From positions 8,370,001 to 8,434,000 of the forward strand of contig JAGVVL010000002.1 of assembly GCA_018287875.1 (NCBI GenBank): a stretch of 64,000 bases of DNA. The letters are read 5' to 3'. Shown one piece after another: positions 22,162 through 32,707 of the stretch. How positions within the stretch are numbered: position 1 is the stretch's first letter; each line of letters begins with the position of its first letter. Source of the stretch: Nigrospora sphaerica (lineage: Eukaryota > Ascomycota > Sordariomycetes > Amphisphaeriales > Apiosporaceae). The notes under the pieces were generated by a model that was given only the letters and a program-made list of their open reading frames with translations, had not been told where the DNA came from and ran no database searches. The translations under genes were made by a program, and so were the position numbers.

Positions 22162-23868
22162 ATGCCCGGCGCCTTTTACTTCGAAGCTCCCAACGGCGCT
22201 GCGCCGCTCTCGGGCGTGCACGGCATGTTCCGGAGCCCCATGTCCCCCTCCGACTCGGGCTCCGCCTACCTCTCCAAATCCACCAACAGTCTAATGTCGG
22301 ACGCCTCAACGCCCACCTATACCCCGAAGCGCAAGCGCTACGGACACAGTGAGACAGCCACGCCCGCCAACGCGTGGTCTGCCCCCGCCGACGAGGGCGC
22401 CGACGACCGGCCCGGGCAGCAGCAGTCGTCGCCATCGAGGGGCAGCGGCGGGCGCGAGATCCGCTATACGCTGGCCGGCCAGATCGATACGCCCAGCGGC
22501 GCCCTGCAGCCGGAGCTGGGCGACCACCCGATGGGGGACAGCATGTACTCGGACGTCGACTACCGTCACACGCTCGGCGCGAAACGCCCGGCCGACGGCT
22601 TCGGCCCGGCGCGCCCGGGGGCCCCGTCTGCCGGCCTGGGGCAGCCGATGGAGCCGCCGCAGGCTAGCAACTGGAGCCGGCTGGCGCTGAGCACCATCGG
22701 CGGCGTCGTGGGCAAGGTGTGGGAGTTTTGCACGGCTGGTGCCTTCCGCGGATTTTACGCCGGCGGCGGTACGGGCTACGACACGCAGGCCAACCCGACG
22801 GAACCTCCTCCCGCCAGTAGCGGACCGGCACCGTGGAATCTAGATATCGACGTCCCCAGCATGCCGACCGCGCCGTGGAATCACGATGAGGAAGTGCGTA
22901 ACAACCAGCCGGCACCCTGGAACCATGATCACGACGTCCCCGTTCATCAGCCTGCGCCTTGGAACAACGACCACGATGTCCCCATGCCGAGCGAGCAGTA
23001 CAATACGACGCCTGCTTCCACGAGCGGTCCGGGATCCGACTACACCCCCTTTTACTACGAGAACGACGCACCCGAGCCCCCCGGGTCGCCGGATTCGGCA
23101 CTGCGGCCTGCCAAAAGAAGACAGCTGTCGCACGGAGCGGCGAACGATGAGCTGGGAAAGAACTGGGTGGTAGTCGAAGAAGAAAAAACCCAGTCCAGTG
23201 TGCCGGTACCAAGCCACCCGACCATGTCGGCCCCCCAGGCTCGGCCGTCGCTGAATCGCCGCATCAGCAAACCGACCGGCCGTCTCGGGGCTCCCGCCGT
23301 GAACCGGCGACACTCGGAGCGGATCAGTCACGCGGGCACGCCATCCATCAGCTACCGTGAGCCCGCCAGCTTCGCGTCCCCACGACTTTCCTTCGTCGGC
23401 GAACGGCCCAACCTGACGGCGGACCGCCCGGCCACGCCGAGCCGGGCCACGCCCAGCCGTTTGCCCAAGGCCGTGGGCCGCCCGCAGACGCCCAGTAACT
23501 TCACGCCCTCGCCCCGCCCCTCACTCATCCCCAGCCCGAGCCCGTACGGAACCAGCGGCCACGCGCGGAACCACAGCGCGGTAGCGACGCCGTCGGCCTC
23601 GCTGGCGTCGACACGCAGCCCGCCGCGGCGCCGCCACACACTCGCCCAGGAGGGGCACAGCCCGCGCCTCGACGCCCAGGCCCAGAGCATGCTGGCCCGG
23701 CGCAAGCGGCAGGAGCGCGAGGCTGACGCCCGCATGAATGACTTCAACGCTCGCCTCCAGGAGATGATCCGCCAGGGCCGCGAGGCGCTCGGCACCACCG
23801 TCGAAATCGACCACAGCGCCGTCGGTGGGGCCGGCAGCGGTCACGACGCCTGGGAAGATGATCTGTAG
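22162..23868 (+). CDS. fungus-specific, largely disordered protein with APWN repeats
   Basis: A single exon encodes 568 residues; I do not recognise a characterised family. The N-terminal 60 residues contain Ser/Thr-Pro sites and a basic patch (TYTPKRKRYGHS) that could be a nuclear localisation signal. One ordered-looking segment, WSRLALSTIGGVVGKVWEFCTAGAFRGFYAGGG (about 171-203), is hydrophobic and amphipathic and could touch a membrane or partner. Next come four imperfect copies of APWNxDxDVP (about 223-275), then a second basic patch (PAKRRQLSHG). A long Ser/Pro/Arg-rich region holds many TPSR and SPRP phospho-site-like motifs. The C-terminus has a charged helix (AQSMLARRKRQEREADARMNDFNARLQEMIRQGREAL) and an acidic end (DAWEDDL). 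This organisation suggests a nuclear or nuclear-envelope regulator under kinase control, which is inference. The coding call is strong: an open single frame with high GC3. Confidence 0.82.
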   Translation: MPGAFYFEAPNGAAPLSGVHGMFRSPMSPSDSGSAYLSKSTNSLMSDASTPTYTPKRKRYGHSETATPANAWSAPADEGADDRPGQQQSSPSRGSGGREIRYTLAGQIDTPSGALQPELGDHPMGDSMYSDVDYRHTLGAKRPADGFGPARPGAPSAGLGQPMEPPQASNWSRLALSTIGGVVGKVWEFCTAGAFRGFYAGGGTGYDTQANPTEPPPASSGPAPWNLDIDVPSMPTAPWNHDEEVRNNQPAPWNHDHDVPVHQPAPWNNDHDVPMPSEQYNTTPASTSGPGSDYTPFYYENDAPEPPGSPDSALRPAKRRQLSHGAANDELGKNWVVVEEEKTQSSVPVPSHPTMSAPQARPSLNRRISKPTGRLGAPAVNRRHSERISHAGTPSISYREPASFASPRLSFVGERPNLTADRPATPSRATPSRLPKAVGRPQTPSNFTPSPRPSLIPSPSPYGTSGHARNHSAVATPSASLASTRSPPRRRHTLAQEGHSPRLDAQAQSMLARRKRQEREADARMNDFNARLQEMIRQGREALGTTVEIDHSAVGGAGSGHDAWEDDL

Positions 23869-25349
23869 AAGCGACGACGACGAAGGGCGCGCAGCACTGG
23901 CGCCATTCTCCATGGAAAAGCACCCAGCGGAATAGCAGCCAATGAACCCAGGGAACAACGATATCCCAAATACAAAAACAGCACTCGGGTAGGACAACGA
24001 CGGGGGAGCGGCGTTTTGCGGACTCGGTTGGGATTTTTGCCAGTGCATCGGATAGGGGAGTCAAGGTTGTTTGTTTTTCTTTTCTCTCTTGCGTCTTGAT
24101 GATACCTCGTCGGCACCTTTCGCTTGGCATTACATGTTTGGTGGCGGGGGGGGAGGGCGTTGGGGAAACCGAGCGCTCTCTGTTCCTCTTCCTCTCTGGT
24201 CCTGTCGAAGTCTCTCTTTCGTGGTTTTTTTGGGGCCCCCCTCGTTTCCTTTCGCGCAAAACCGGCTGGCGTTCCTCCTCCCCCCATTGAATTCTCGGGG
24301 GACGGCCGATCCTTTATGTAGGCGGTCTCTTCCTCTCCTTTTCTCTTCTTTCTCTCGCTCTCTGTGTGCCAAGTTTGTGTAGTTAGACTAGGCTAGGTAA
24401 CTCAACTTGTACGCTCCTGCATGGCGTTCTTGCCCCCGTATCATCAGGTAGTTTCTCTTCCGTCTGATGCGCGTAGAGTAGGCGCGCTGCTGTTTGTACC
24501 CATTCGCCAGGGCTCGGGCCGGGACAGAGGCAAGATGCAATGCGTTAGGGCGGAGGAAAAAGCAGCTGGGCGGATCTAGGACGTGTTCCGTCACTTTGAG
24601 CCCCGTCATGTCGAAAGAGACGTTGCGGGCGTCGCTTTCGAGAGAACGGTCGGTCGGTCGGTCGGTCCATGGTGGGATATATAGCCTGGGGGATGGATAC
24701 GGTCCACACAATTCCTAAGCGCGTGCGTGCGATACGCTGCCGAGAGCTTTTTTCTTCTACTACTACGGAGTACTACCACTTCCCTAGCTTCAACTTACCG
24801 ACTTTCTAAATATGTCGTCCCAGTACGCAGCAGATAGAGGGTCAACCTGGGGATACCGCCGTATGCGCGCGAAAAACCCCTACCACTTCTCTCCGCCGGC
24901 AGACCGTTGTGGGCGGCATATGCAATGTCCCGGCACAGCGGTCTCGGTGAAGGAAGAGAGGGAGAGCACGGGAGACAGGGGGGCCATGTGGGCGGAAAAG
25001 TACAGAGCTGCATGAAACGATGACGAACAGCAGCAGCGGCGGCGGCGGCGGTCCCCAACCTAACGTCGAGAACATAGAGCTGCGACGTTTGTACCGATCA
25101 GCTATGGCGCCATATGGTACGTCTGGGTCGTTTCTACCGTCCAGCGGGAATCGGAAAGCTAGGGTAGAAGCCAAAACGGCGTCCTGGGAGATCGAACCGG
25201 GGCAAACCGCCCGGTCAAACACCAAACTCGGGTCAAATACCGACCCGGCCAAACACCGATCCGGGCGAGAGGCATGTCTCCCCCACACGTCCCGATACGC
25301 TGGTCGGACGAATCGCGAGGGAGGGCATGAGGACAAAGGAGGCTAAGAG
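23869..25349. other. intergenic, no supported gene
   Basis: About 1.5 kb with pyrimidine-rich stretches and a short CGGT tetranucleotide run (about 24649-24668). Open frames are short and not coding-like. Confidence 0.55.
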
Positions 25350-25574
25350 ACAAAAGTACCAGACGACAAAAGTACCGAACGACAAAAAGACCGGTCAACA
25401 AAAGGACCGGCAAGCAAAAGGACCGGCAAGCAAAAGGACCGGCAAGCAAAAGGACCGGCAAGCAAAAGGACCGGTCAAACAAAAGTACCAGTCGACAAAA
25501 GTGCCAGTCGACAAAAGTACCAGTCGACAAAAGTACCGGCTGAAAAAAGTGTCGAACAACAAAAGTACCCGGAA
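25350..25574 (+). repeat. 16-bp minisatellite, about 14 copies
   Basis: A head-to-tail array has a 16-bp unit whose two main forms are ACAAAAGTACCAGTCG and GCAAAAGGACCGGCAA. Units start at 25350, 25366, 25382, 25398, 25414, 25430, 25446, 25462, then after one extra base 25479, 25495, 25511, 25527, 25543 and 25559. Four adjacent units (25399-25462) are identical, showing recent homogenisation. Because 16 is not a multiple of three, the array creates open frames on both strands with no coding meaning. Confidence 0.92.
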
Positions 25575-28091
25575 GAAGCCTAAGAACGGTGGTGCATAAG
25601 TAAGTGGAGCGGCGGGTGCGGGTGTCGGCGAGAAAACCGGGGCCCTTGCAACGGCGGGCAGTCCGACGCCTGGCGGATTGAAGCACGCCTCCTCGAAAGG
25701 GACGGTTCACATGGACAACAGAGCCCATCCAAACACCGGAGAGGCTACCGAACAACAGAAAAGCCGGTAGCGAGGAGGAAGGCGGGAAAGGCCGAGTCCT
25801 CCCGCCCGTCGCTCCGTCTTTTGTCGCTCACGCGCAGGGTCGACCCAAATTCCCCCACCGCCCCAACTGCGAGGAGCTGCTGCAGTGTTCTCATTTTCCT
25901 AGCGGGCCGAGACGGGCAGGAGCAGGGCCGAGTTATATACGCTCCATTTTTCATCGTCCCCGTTCCCCGTATGCATCGTACTTTGGCTAAAAGCAAAAAA
26001 AAAAAAAAAAGGTGAAGAAAAGACAGCGCCGAGTATGCACGGTACTTTGGGGCTCCTCCATGCATCGTACTTTTGTCGACGAGCAGACAAAAGGACCATT
26101 ATGCACGGTACTTTTGCGGCGGTCAAAGGACCGTGCATGCACTGAGGGGCCTATATAATATAGGCTCGGGGCGCCCCCTCCCTAGGTCCGTTTCCTCCTC
26201 CGCTCGTCGACGGGAAGAACCTCCTGGGCTTGGAGCGGTCGGTCGCGGGCGGCTCGGGAGTGGGAGAGAGACTCAGTCGGCTGGTTCCGCTGGGGAATGC
26301 GGGTGTTCGTTGTCCGCTCGTTTCCCTGCCGGCGCATGTTTTTCTGCTGCTGGCCCAGCGTCTCGGTGTTTGGCTTGCGGGCAAAGAGGCTCGAGCCCGG
26401 CTTGACCAGATACCTTCACAACTGGCGGTCACACGCAAGAAGGACGGGTGGTGACAGTGCCCTCGGGTACATGAGAGAGTTCGGCGAACCGGTGTCTTGC
26501 GTGTCATGATGTCCTGTTCCGAAGGGCTTGCTTCAACCCTTATCCGCCGTCGCATCGCCATGCACCTGGTTGGTCATGGTCGTCTCGACTACTGCACCCG
26601 TCGTATATTTTCTTCTCGCTGAGTGACGTGGTTGGCTAGGCCGCATCGACTAGGTCTGGAAAGGCGCGCCAGCGAAGCTGATGACTGACTGGTCGTTCGG
26701 AAAGCATCAATCCGACACGCGGGACTAAGCGGATGGTCCGTCCCGAACTTGTGCATGACATGCGAGCGGCTTTCATGAATCCTACATGCCGCGTAGACGG
26801 ACAAGTGTCCGGGAGGCCGTTCCTGTGCTCCATAACTCCGGATGGCATCGGGTTGCATGGACAGGCATGGCAGCAAAGCTGGAACTTGGACAGTTGCCTC
26901 GCGAGCCCCAGATGGGCTGCCGTGGCTGCTGCATCCTATCGATCGGATGCCAGCTTCCGACGCCCGAACTAGGTGCTCCGAGGTCCCTCCTCTTGCGAAT
27001 AAGCCAGCTCTTGCTATCGCTGCACCACCACACGCATCTCGCCCTCCGGTTGTTTTCATCCGTCCCGGTGTTGTCGACCTCGTCGGAGAGACAGCCGGCG
27101 GTGGCGTTGCTGGAGAGATGGCGGACCGTGTGGCTATACACCTCGCCAAGACGCCTCTTGTCGTAGTGTGCCAGGGAGTTGGACCAATACGAATCGTTGC
27201 CTCAAAGAGAAAATCGACAAGATACAGTCCGGCATAATGAGCGGCCTCGGCGGCGGATCCGGACCAGACGAGCTGGGCAAGAAGGGACCGCATCATCCCG
27301 CGGGGTCAGCTCGGCGGCTCGGACGCGTCCGAATGCAAATCACAGAAGAAGCATGAGCTGGACCGTGGCCGGTGATCCTTCCGTGTCAGCTTGCGCCGGC
27401 TGGTCCTGACCGCGGACGAAAGGATACCGAATGGTGCATCTAGACCGGCGTCCCCCGCGGCAGCGTTGTCGTCGATTAGGGGTCCGCTGATCGGTTACTG
27501 AACAGTCGAGGCTGAAAGGCATCGGCCTTCAAGACACCACGGGTGAGCTGCCGCATACCGTCCTCCAGGACGCGCAGGACTGGGAAAGCTCTCAAGGTCG
27601 TTTCCGTGCCTTGGGGGTCGACCTGGGATTTCTTCAGCAGCTCGTTCAGCTCGTTCAGCACAATGGCTAGTTCTTGTTCCTGTTTCTTAAACTAACAGGC
27701 GCTCACCGAAAAGGAATACGGGCCTTGGGTTGTCCGTTAGCGAGTCGTCCCACAAGGTTAGGCTGTAAGCGACAGTCGCCTTGACCCTCAATGATCTCAA
27801 TTCATCATAGAAGAAAATGTGGTAACGACTCTAAGATAGTTCGATACCCTGATCTATCGATTCTATTCTAGTTTGGGGAGCCGGTTTACGTCCTTCCATC
27901 CTCCAGACTGAGAAGTCCAAAGCATGAACAGAACAACGTGCGTGACCGTGGTAGGGGTTCCAGGACACGGAGTCCGACTCAAAATCTTAACGCATTAGGA
28001 AGGAAACTGTTTCAAGCATCGGGCGCAAAAGAGAAAAGAAGGAGAATGATGATGCTGAAGATGGCGACGATCCGAGCCAGACTTATTCAAA
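25575..28091. other. no supported gene (minisatellite flank)
   Basis: Apart from the GTACTTT motifs above, I see no complete gene. A coding-like minus-strand piece lies at 27476-27661 (NELLKKSQVDPQGTETTLRAFPVLRVLEDGMRQLTRG in part), without start, splice sites or partner exons; it may be a gene relic. The 235-codon minus-strand frame at 26589-27296 has no recognisable motif. From about 27.7 kb the sequence becomes AT-richer. Confidence 0.45.
25970..26125. repeat. dispersed TGCAYSGTACTTT motifs, inverted relative to the minisatellite
   Basis: The motif TGCATCGTACTTT or TGCACGGTACTTT occurs at 25972, 26036, 26061 and 26102. Its core GTACTTTTGTCG is the reverse complement of the minisatellite core CGACAAAAGTAC. 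A CAAAAGGACC copy in the forward sense sits between (about 26090). A poly-A run (about 25988-26010) lies inside the region. It looks like a diverged or inverted relative of the 25.4-kb array. Confidence 0.6.
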
Positions 28092-29110
28092 GAGCTTCGC
28101 TGCCACTATCTGGACTACACCGGAACGAACATTTGCCCGTCGACAAAACCTTTTCCATCACCGCCTTGAAGCTTTCCGACCGCTTCAATCCCTTCTTGAC
28201 CGAGAGGCGATGTTCAAGAAGCTGAAGGATGAACATGTGGATTTTATGTCACACACCAAAGGGAAAACCGAGCTCCTTTGCGACGGCTGTTGACTGTCAA
28301 CAGCATTCCAGGGAATTCTTGTAATGAAGCACCCAAAATTCCAATATATATATCGACAGCAAATTTACCATCAACTTTAATAAAGATTACAAGTCGAGTC
28401 CCAAGGAAAAACAAAATTTCGTTCAGTCAATACAATGCTAGGCTTCTCGAATAGAATAGTAGACAGCCATTTTCCCGATGGTCATTTAGAAACATTCGCA
28501 AAGTTCTAGCCCCCCCCCCAAAAAGGAAAGACCTATTACAGGTCAAAGCAAACTTTCACATTGTTTGAAAGCAATCGATAGGTAGAAAAGACAGCTTCCT
28601 TACTCTCGCCATCTATGTTACCACCAACCACCCCCTCCTTACGGCCCTGTAAGTGACGAGTTTCTACTTACTCACTCCGAGGCCAAAATTTCTCTTGGAT
28701 CAAAATCCAGAGCTTGAGTGGAATTAAGCTGGAGTCGGTCCCTTTCGGCAGGCTACAAATTAAACCCGGGCAGAAACAGGCCATTGAAGGTATCTTGCAC
28801 ACTCATTTCGAGGACGAAAGCTTCTACACGTCCTGGCGGAAATGCCCAAATAAGACTCATGTCGCGACAAAGGCCCGTGAGTGTTATACTCCACCATGGC
28901 GCGCCTGGGGTGGAGAAGACAGCCGCAGCCCGGGCTGTGGCTCAGAAACACGCGCGACCGCTTTTTTTATCAGCTGCGGAGATTTTGGTTCCTGTTTTGA
29001 CCTCCCGGAATTCTCCCTGATCGAAATATTTCCACTTGCTCAGGTCTAGAATTTCTTCATCCTTTGGACGAAGCCGTTTTGTTGCTGAAGAAAAGGAGCG
29101 TCAATGACTC
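28092..29110 (+). pseudogene. decayed fungal AAA-ATPase gene
   Basis: Pieces of a typical fungal AAA+ ATPase with its N-terminal DUF7025-like region appear in the right order but in shifting frames. They are ELRCHYLDYTG (28092 on), VDKTFSIT (about 28137), LQIKPGQKQAIEGILHTHFED (about 28756-28818), a Walker A piece LHHGAPGVEKTAAARAVAQKHARPLF (about 28888-28965), FFISCGDFG (about 28968), and a Walker B relic LDEAVLLLKKRSVNDSKRNA (about 29063-29120). In the Walker A motif the conserved Gly before Lys-Thr is Glu. Several stop codons and at least two frame changes separate the parts, and everything after Walker B is missing or unrecognisable. The ATPase cannot be functional. Such genes are multicopy in many ascomycetes, which fits decay by RIP or drift. 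Confidence 0.75.
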
Positions 29111-30073
29111 GAAGAGAAATGCCATGGCCCCTAAAATACTTTCCAACAGGCAAACAATCAACTTGGATATGGAGATTCTGACCGAGTATGTGCATAGCAA
29201 TCCCGTAAACTCTCACCACCAACCGCCCATAAGCGGAAAGCCTGTTCTTACTATCTATGTTAGTGAAGGTCGGGTTTCCTTTGTCCGTTTCTGAACCTTT
29301 TCTTCGCTTGACATTATCAATATGTAGATAGTTTCAGGGGATTCGCAACCTTGTACTATAGTCAACCAGAGGAGCCCAGCAAGATTTGTGTAGTCCCAGA
29401 TATAGACGATTGCGCCGGGTCGACGTATCCTCCTGTTCGCCGGCCATCTGATTCCGTCGATCAATATCCCACTTTGGCGCAGCGTGATGCCAAGACGGTA
29501 TGAGTTGGAGAAAACAGGGGACAACGCTCACAGACAATGTGGAGGCCCGTTTCGTGGAGCTTCTCCTCCCCGTTTTCCGGGCCGTTCATCGTGATGGGAC
29601 ATTACTGGAGCTGAACCCGCGACGACGCCCAACTCGTGTCCTGCATATTGATGCACGGGATTTCGCCCAAGGTTTGCCCTAGAGAAGGAATGGACGTGTG
29701 CGGATGAGGCGTGGTATACAATGGTGGAATTGTACTTTTTAGCGCTTATTTTCAGCGGTATATCGTTTCCCTTCCAGGCGCTAGTAGTCTGTGCCGGTAT
29801 ATCGTTTCCCTTCGGGGTGTTAGTAACTCGCAGTGGTCCACTTCGGTGCACTGAACGGGGCGGAGTGCATCAATAGAAAAGTTGATTGCATCGCCAATGG
29901 ACAAGCGTTGGAGGTTATAGGCCGAAACCAGTTGGCGTGTGACTATGCGGCGTGATGCCCCTCTATAGATCCTTCGGCCACACATCGGACCCAGGTTCAC
30001 GGAGTCAGTCTGGGTCTTACGCACAGAGTGAAGCTGTACGGAGCGAACTTCGCTCTTGACGGCAGTCATGATC
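29111..30073. other. no supported gene
   Basis: This stretch follows the ATPase relic and precedes the TATA box at 30074. Short frames on both strands (for example 29500-29682 plus) have no motifs. It includes a two-copy 39-bp repeat at 29756. Confidence 0.5.
29756..29833 (+). repeat. 39-bp tandem duplication
   Basis: CGGTATATCGTTTCCCTTC occurs at 29756 and again at 29795. The two 39-bp units are identical for the first 19 bases and diverge after that. Confidence 0.7.
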
Positions 30074-30081
30074 TATATAAG
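30074..30081 (+). promoter_or_regulatory. TATA box of the secreted Cys-rich protein gene
   Basis: TATATAAG lies 131 bp upstream of the ATG at 30205, a spacing very like that of the 58.3-kb secreted-peptide gene. Confidence 0.6.
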
Positions 30082-30204
30082 CCATGGTCGCGGCCGCTTC
30101 TCAATGCTGAGCGTTTTTGTTGGCATCGATCCCACTGCTCGCGACAACCACCCAACACGCTTCCAACTCTTCTTCGAATCCCTTTCCGACCCTTCCCAAC
30201 CACC

Positions 30205-30733
30205 ATGCGTTTCTTCACTCTGTTCGCCGTCACCTCGGTGCTTTCGGCCGTCAGCGCCGCGCCCGCGACAACACCCTCGCAGAGCGCCCAGCGAATCTTC
30301 AAGCGCCGCGAGTGTCCTTCCTATTACCCGTCGAAGGGAGTGCGTTTTTGCCGCCGTCGCGCCGCGTACCTACCGGAGTGGTCTTACTAACCCGAGCGGG
30401 AAACAGTCATGCAACGGCACGTCCTGCCAATGGGGCCTGGTTAACTACGAGTGCGGCAAGGGCTCTGTAAGTTTGGAAATACCTCTGCTGAACTGGTGAC
30501 GGAAAGCTCAAGTAAAGTACTAATGCCTATCGTTTGTAGTGTGTGAGTCAATACCCCTCGGCGGCAAAGCTAGCTACATCTTCAATGCGCCCGTGCCAAA
30601 TCTACGGGTAATAACCCCCCGCGACTCGGAATGACTAACACTGGTACAGGTGGGGAGAGGCGGCGGTGACGGTTCGTGCTGTGGCTGGCCCACCGACGGT
30701 GGTGTTGCCCACTGCCCCAACGGTGGATGGTAA
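30205..30733 (+). CDS. small secreted cysteine-rich protein, with a 3-nt micro-exon in the best model
   Basis: The predicted product is 93 residues. It begins with a signal peptide (MRFFTLFAVTSVLSAVSA), then a short pro-region ending in KRR before the first cysteine (FKRRECPSYY), a likely Kex2-type site. Exons are 30205-30339, 30407-30466, 30540-30542 and 30650-30733; introns are 67, 73 and 107 bp. All three introns have good signals: donors GTGCGT, GTAAGT, GTGAGT; branches TTACTAAC, TACTAATG, GACTAACA; acceptors CAG, TAG, CAG. Exon 3 would be only TGT, one cysteine codon in phase 0. With it the mature protein has eight cysteines (C, CxxxxC, C, C, CC, C), enough for four disulfides; without it there are seven. 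The C-terminus is Gly-rich (DGSCCGWPTDGGVAHCPNGGW). No family is recognised; an effector or antimicrobial-type role is a guess from architecture. Confidence 0.68.
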
Positions 30734-32053
30734 CCCGGTCCGATAATGATGGACCGGCGCGGAGAGTGCGTAGCAAGATGACCTTGGACGCAAGAGGGGG
30801 AGTACGCGGGCGATGTGGGTTAGAGTGGATTGAAGCGGGAAAAAAGAGGTGGTATCAGCAAAGCACTACATCTGGCTTGAATTTATAAAATTTACAAAAA
30901 CATCCTCGGGTGACGATGTCTAGGCCATAGTGGCGGGAGTTGACTACTACTTTCGTTGTTCATCTCGGTACACTCGATGAAAGGAGTTCCGACACGACCC
31001 TGGGGCGAGTTCGTAATGAGGACGAGAGTGACGGAGAACAGGGGCTGCCACTGGGTGAAATTGCGATGCAACTCACCAATGCACTCGCGCTGCCCTTGGA
31101 GGCGGAGACAGTTTTACTTGGAGTTGAGGAGAGAACTAGATGCTCCTTGTATAGTCCGAAAGAATTAATGGGTATCTGCTCATCTCTGGAACACAGATGA
31201 AAGGGAGCGATGTTAGCAACGGTTACTATCTATTACAAGGTACTTCGGCCCCACTAGGCCGGCCACAGCAGGATCGAGGCAACACTTCGATCAGCTTTCC
31301 TGGGTCTGGGTCCTTCCATCCTCTATCGGTGAGCATGAGCAGGTGCTCATACAGTCATTCAATGCCGCTGCCGTATTTCCGCGCGTCACTGCCTTCCATC
31401 CTTTGGGCACTTTCGAAACCAGCCAGCCCTACCGCAGCAGCTTCAGCAACTGCCCACGCCAGAGCAATGCGATCTCCCTTGTTTCCCGGTCCGGGACGGT
31501 TCTGTCGCTCACGTGAGGTGCTTTCCGCTAACCCAGGGTCGCCTGCTGCCTGGAAGTGATAATTCCGCGCGAGCAGCTCTTCGTTCCGACCTCCACTGTT
31601 TGCTTTCTGTGGTACAAAAACGGACCCGCACTTGCCCTGCAGAAACTGCGCCTTACATGCGACACTTTCCTTGCCTACATTCCCTGGTTGCCAGGCAGCC
31701 TACGCAACCACGCCCTCCGTTGGTTTCTGGCTGGGTGAGAGAAGGCGGAATCGACCGCACACCAGACAAGAGCGAGCCCGCAACGGAATGTCTAATAGGA
31801 GGCCGCAGGAGGGGTTGCTATGCACGAGAATCGCGACTCCTATCCCATCTCAACATGTGGCATTGCAAGGGCAGGGGCACCGCCATATGGGAAGCCGCAA
31901 AGACGCCACGCCGGCTTAAAAACAGATTTTCGACGACAATTCGATCTGACCTTGATTTCTTTCTCTCTTTGACCACTACTAACTACTAATAGTATCAGCA
32001 GTAGCAACAGCAAGAACAACAACAACGACAACAACAGCAACTACAACAACAAT
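30734..32053. other. no supported gene
   Basis: About 1.3 kb. Frames at 30940-31200 and 31513-31989 on the plus strand are open but show no motifs, and their antisense frames look equally (un)convincing. A CAA/CAG-rich run (about 31998-32050) immediately precedes the next ATG and resembles a leader. Confidence 0.45.
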
Positions 32054-32599
32054 ATGAGAATGTCTTTTGTCACGGCCACTCCCGCCCCTGGGCCCCCCGC
32101 CGGTGCAATGCCCACCGCCGCGGGTACGGTCTGCGTCACCGCCCAGACCGTGCCGGCCGAAATGTTCAGCTGGCTTGTCGGCTGGCTGTTGTCGATGGTG
32201 GCGGTGCTGATGGGGTTGCTTCTGGCCCTGCTGGTGTATTTGGCGTGGCGGGTGAACAAAGAAGACGGCTCCCAGGCGGCTAAGGGGGGTGAGTGCCCGC
32301 ACGGCGCGGGATGCTTTCACTGTCGCGCTGCTAAACCGCCCTCCTTGGCCGTCCTGGGAGCCAGCGTTCCATGGGCCATTAAGGCCTTCAAGACCACCGA
32401 CGCAACCAATGCCGCGACCACCACTGCCACCACCACCGCCGACGCCAACGCCGACGGCGCCGACGCCCGCGGCCGGCCTCGCCAGCAGAACCTCTCTCCC
32501 CCACCCCGCGGCGGCCCCACGATCCCCCGGCGATCTTCTCGACGGCCCTCCCCTTCATTCCGTCTAGCCCCCCCAAGCGGTAGTTTTTTATTTTGGTAA
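32054..32599 (+). CDS. hypothetical single-pass membrane protein
   Basis: A 181-residue frame starts MRMSFVTATPAPGPPAGAMP. It has one strong membrane segment, MFSWLVGWLLSMVAVLMGLLLALLVYLAW (about 37-65), followed by a charged stop-transfer region and CPHGAGCFHCRAAKPP. The rest is Ala/Thr-rich, then Pro/Arg/Ser-rich (disordered). GC3 is high and a CAA-rich leader precedes it, which favours coding. An intron in the distal half cannot be excluded, since the last ~60 residues are low-complexity. I do not recognise a family. The downstream 104-bp repeat begins 5 bp after the stop. Confidence 0.42.
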   Translation: MRMSFVTATPAPGPPAGAMPTAAGTVCVTAQTVPAEMFSWLVGWLLSMVAVLMGLLLALLVYLAWRVNKEDGSQAAKGGECPHGAGCFHCRAAKPPSLAVLGASVPWAIKAFKTTDATNAATTTATTTADANADGADARGRPRQQNLSPPPRGGPTIPRRSSRRPSPSFRLAPPSGSFLFW

Positions 32600-32603
32600 A
32601 CCT

Positions 32604-32707
32604 AGCGTAGTAAGTCATCTTTAGTAAACATTCTGTTCGCTTGCTGTGTGACCGTGCTATTGTTGTTTATCAATATATGTGGAAATAGTCAGGGGATCTC
32701 AGCAGCC
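32604..32707 (+). repeat. 104-bp direct repeat, left copy
   Basis: This copy matches 33582-33685 over 104 bp with roughly a dozen mismatches and no gaps by eye. It includes the long shared blocks TTTAGTAAAC, GTGCTATTGTTGTTTATCAA and GGGGATCTCAGCAGCC. Confidence 0.85.

Noticed and set aside
25159..25755. 198-codon minus-strand ORF with FCxPVLLL-type repeats
   Set aside because: It is created by the 16-bp minisatellite; there is no start context or other support.
26589..27296. 235-codon minus-strand ORF
   Set aside because: No recognisable domain and no clear ATG; overlapping frames on both strands are similarly open in this GC-rich stretch.
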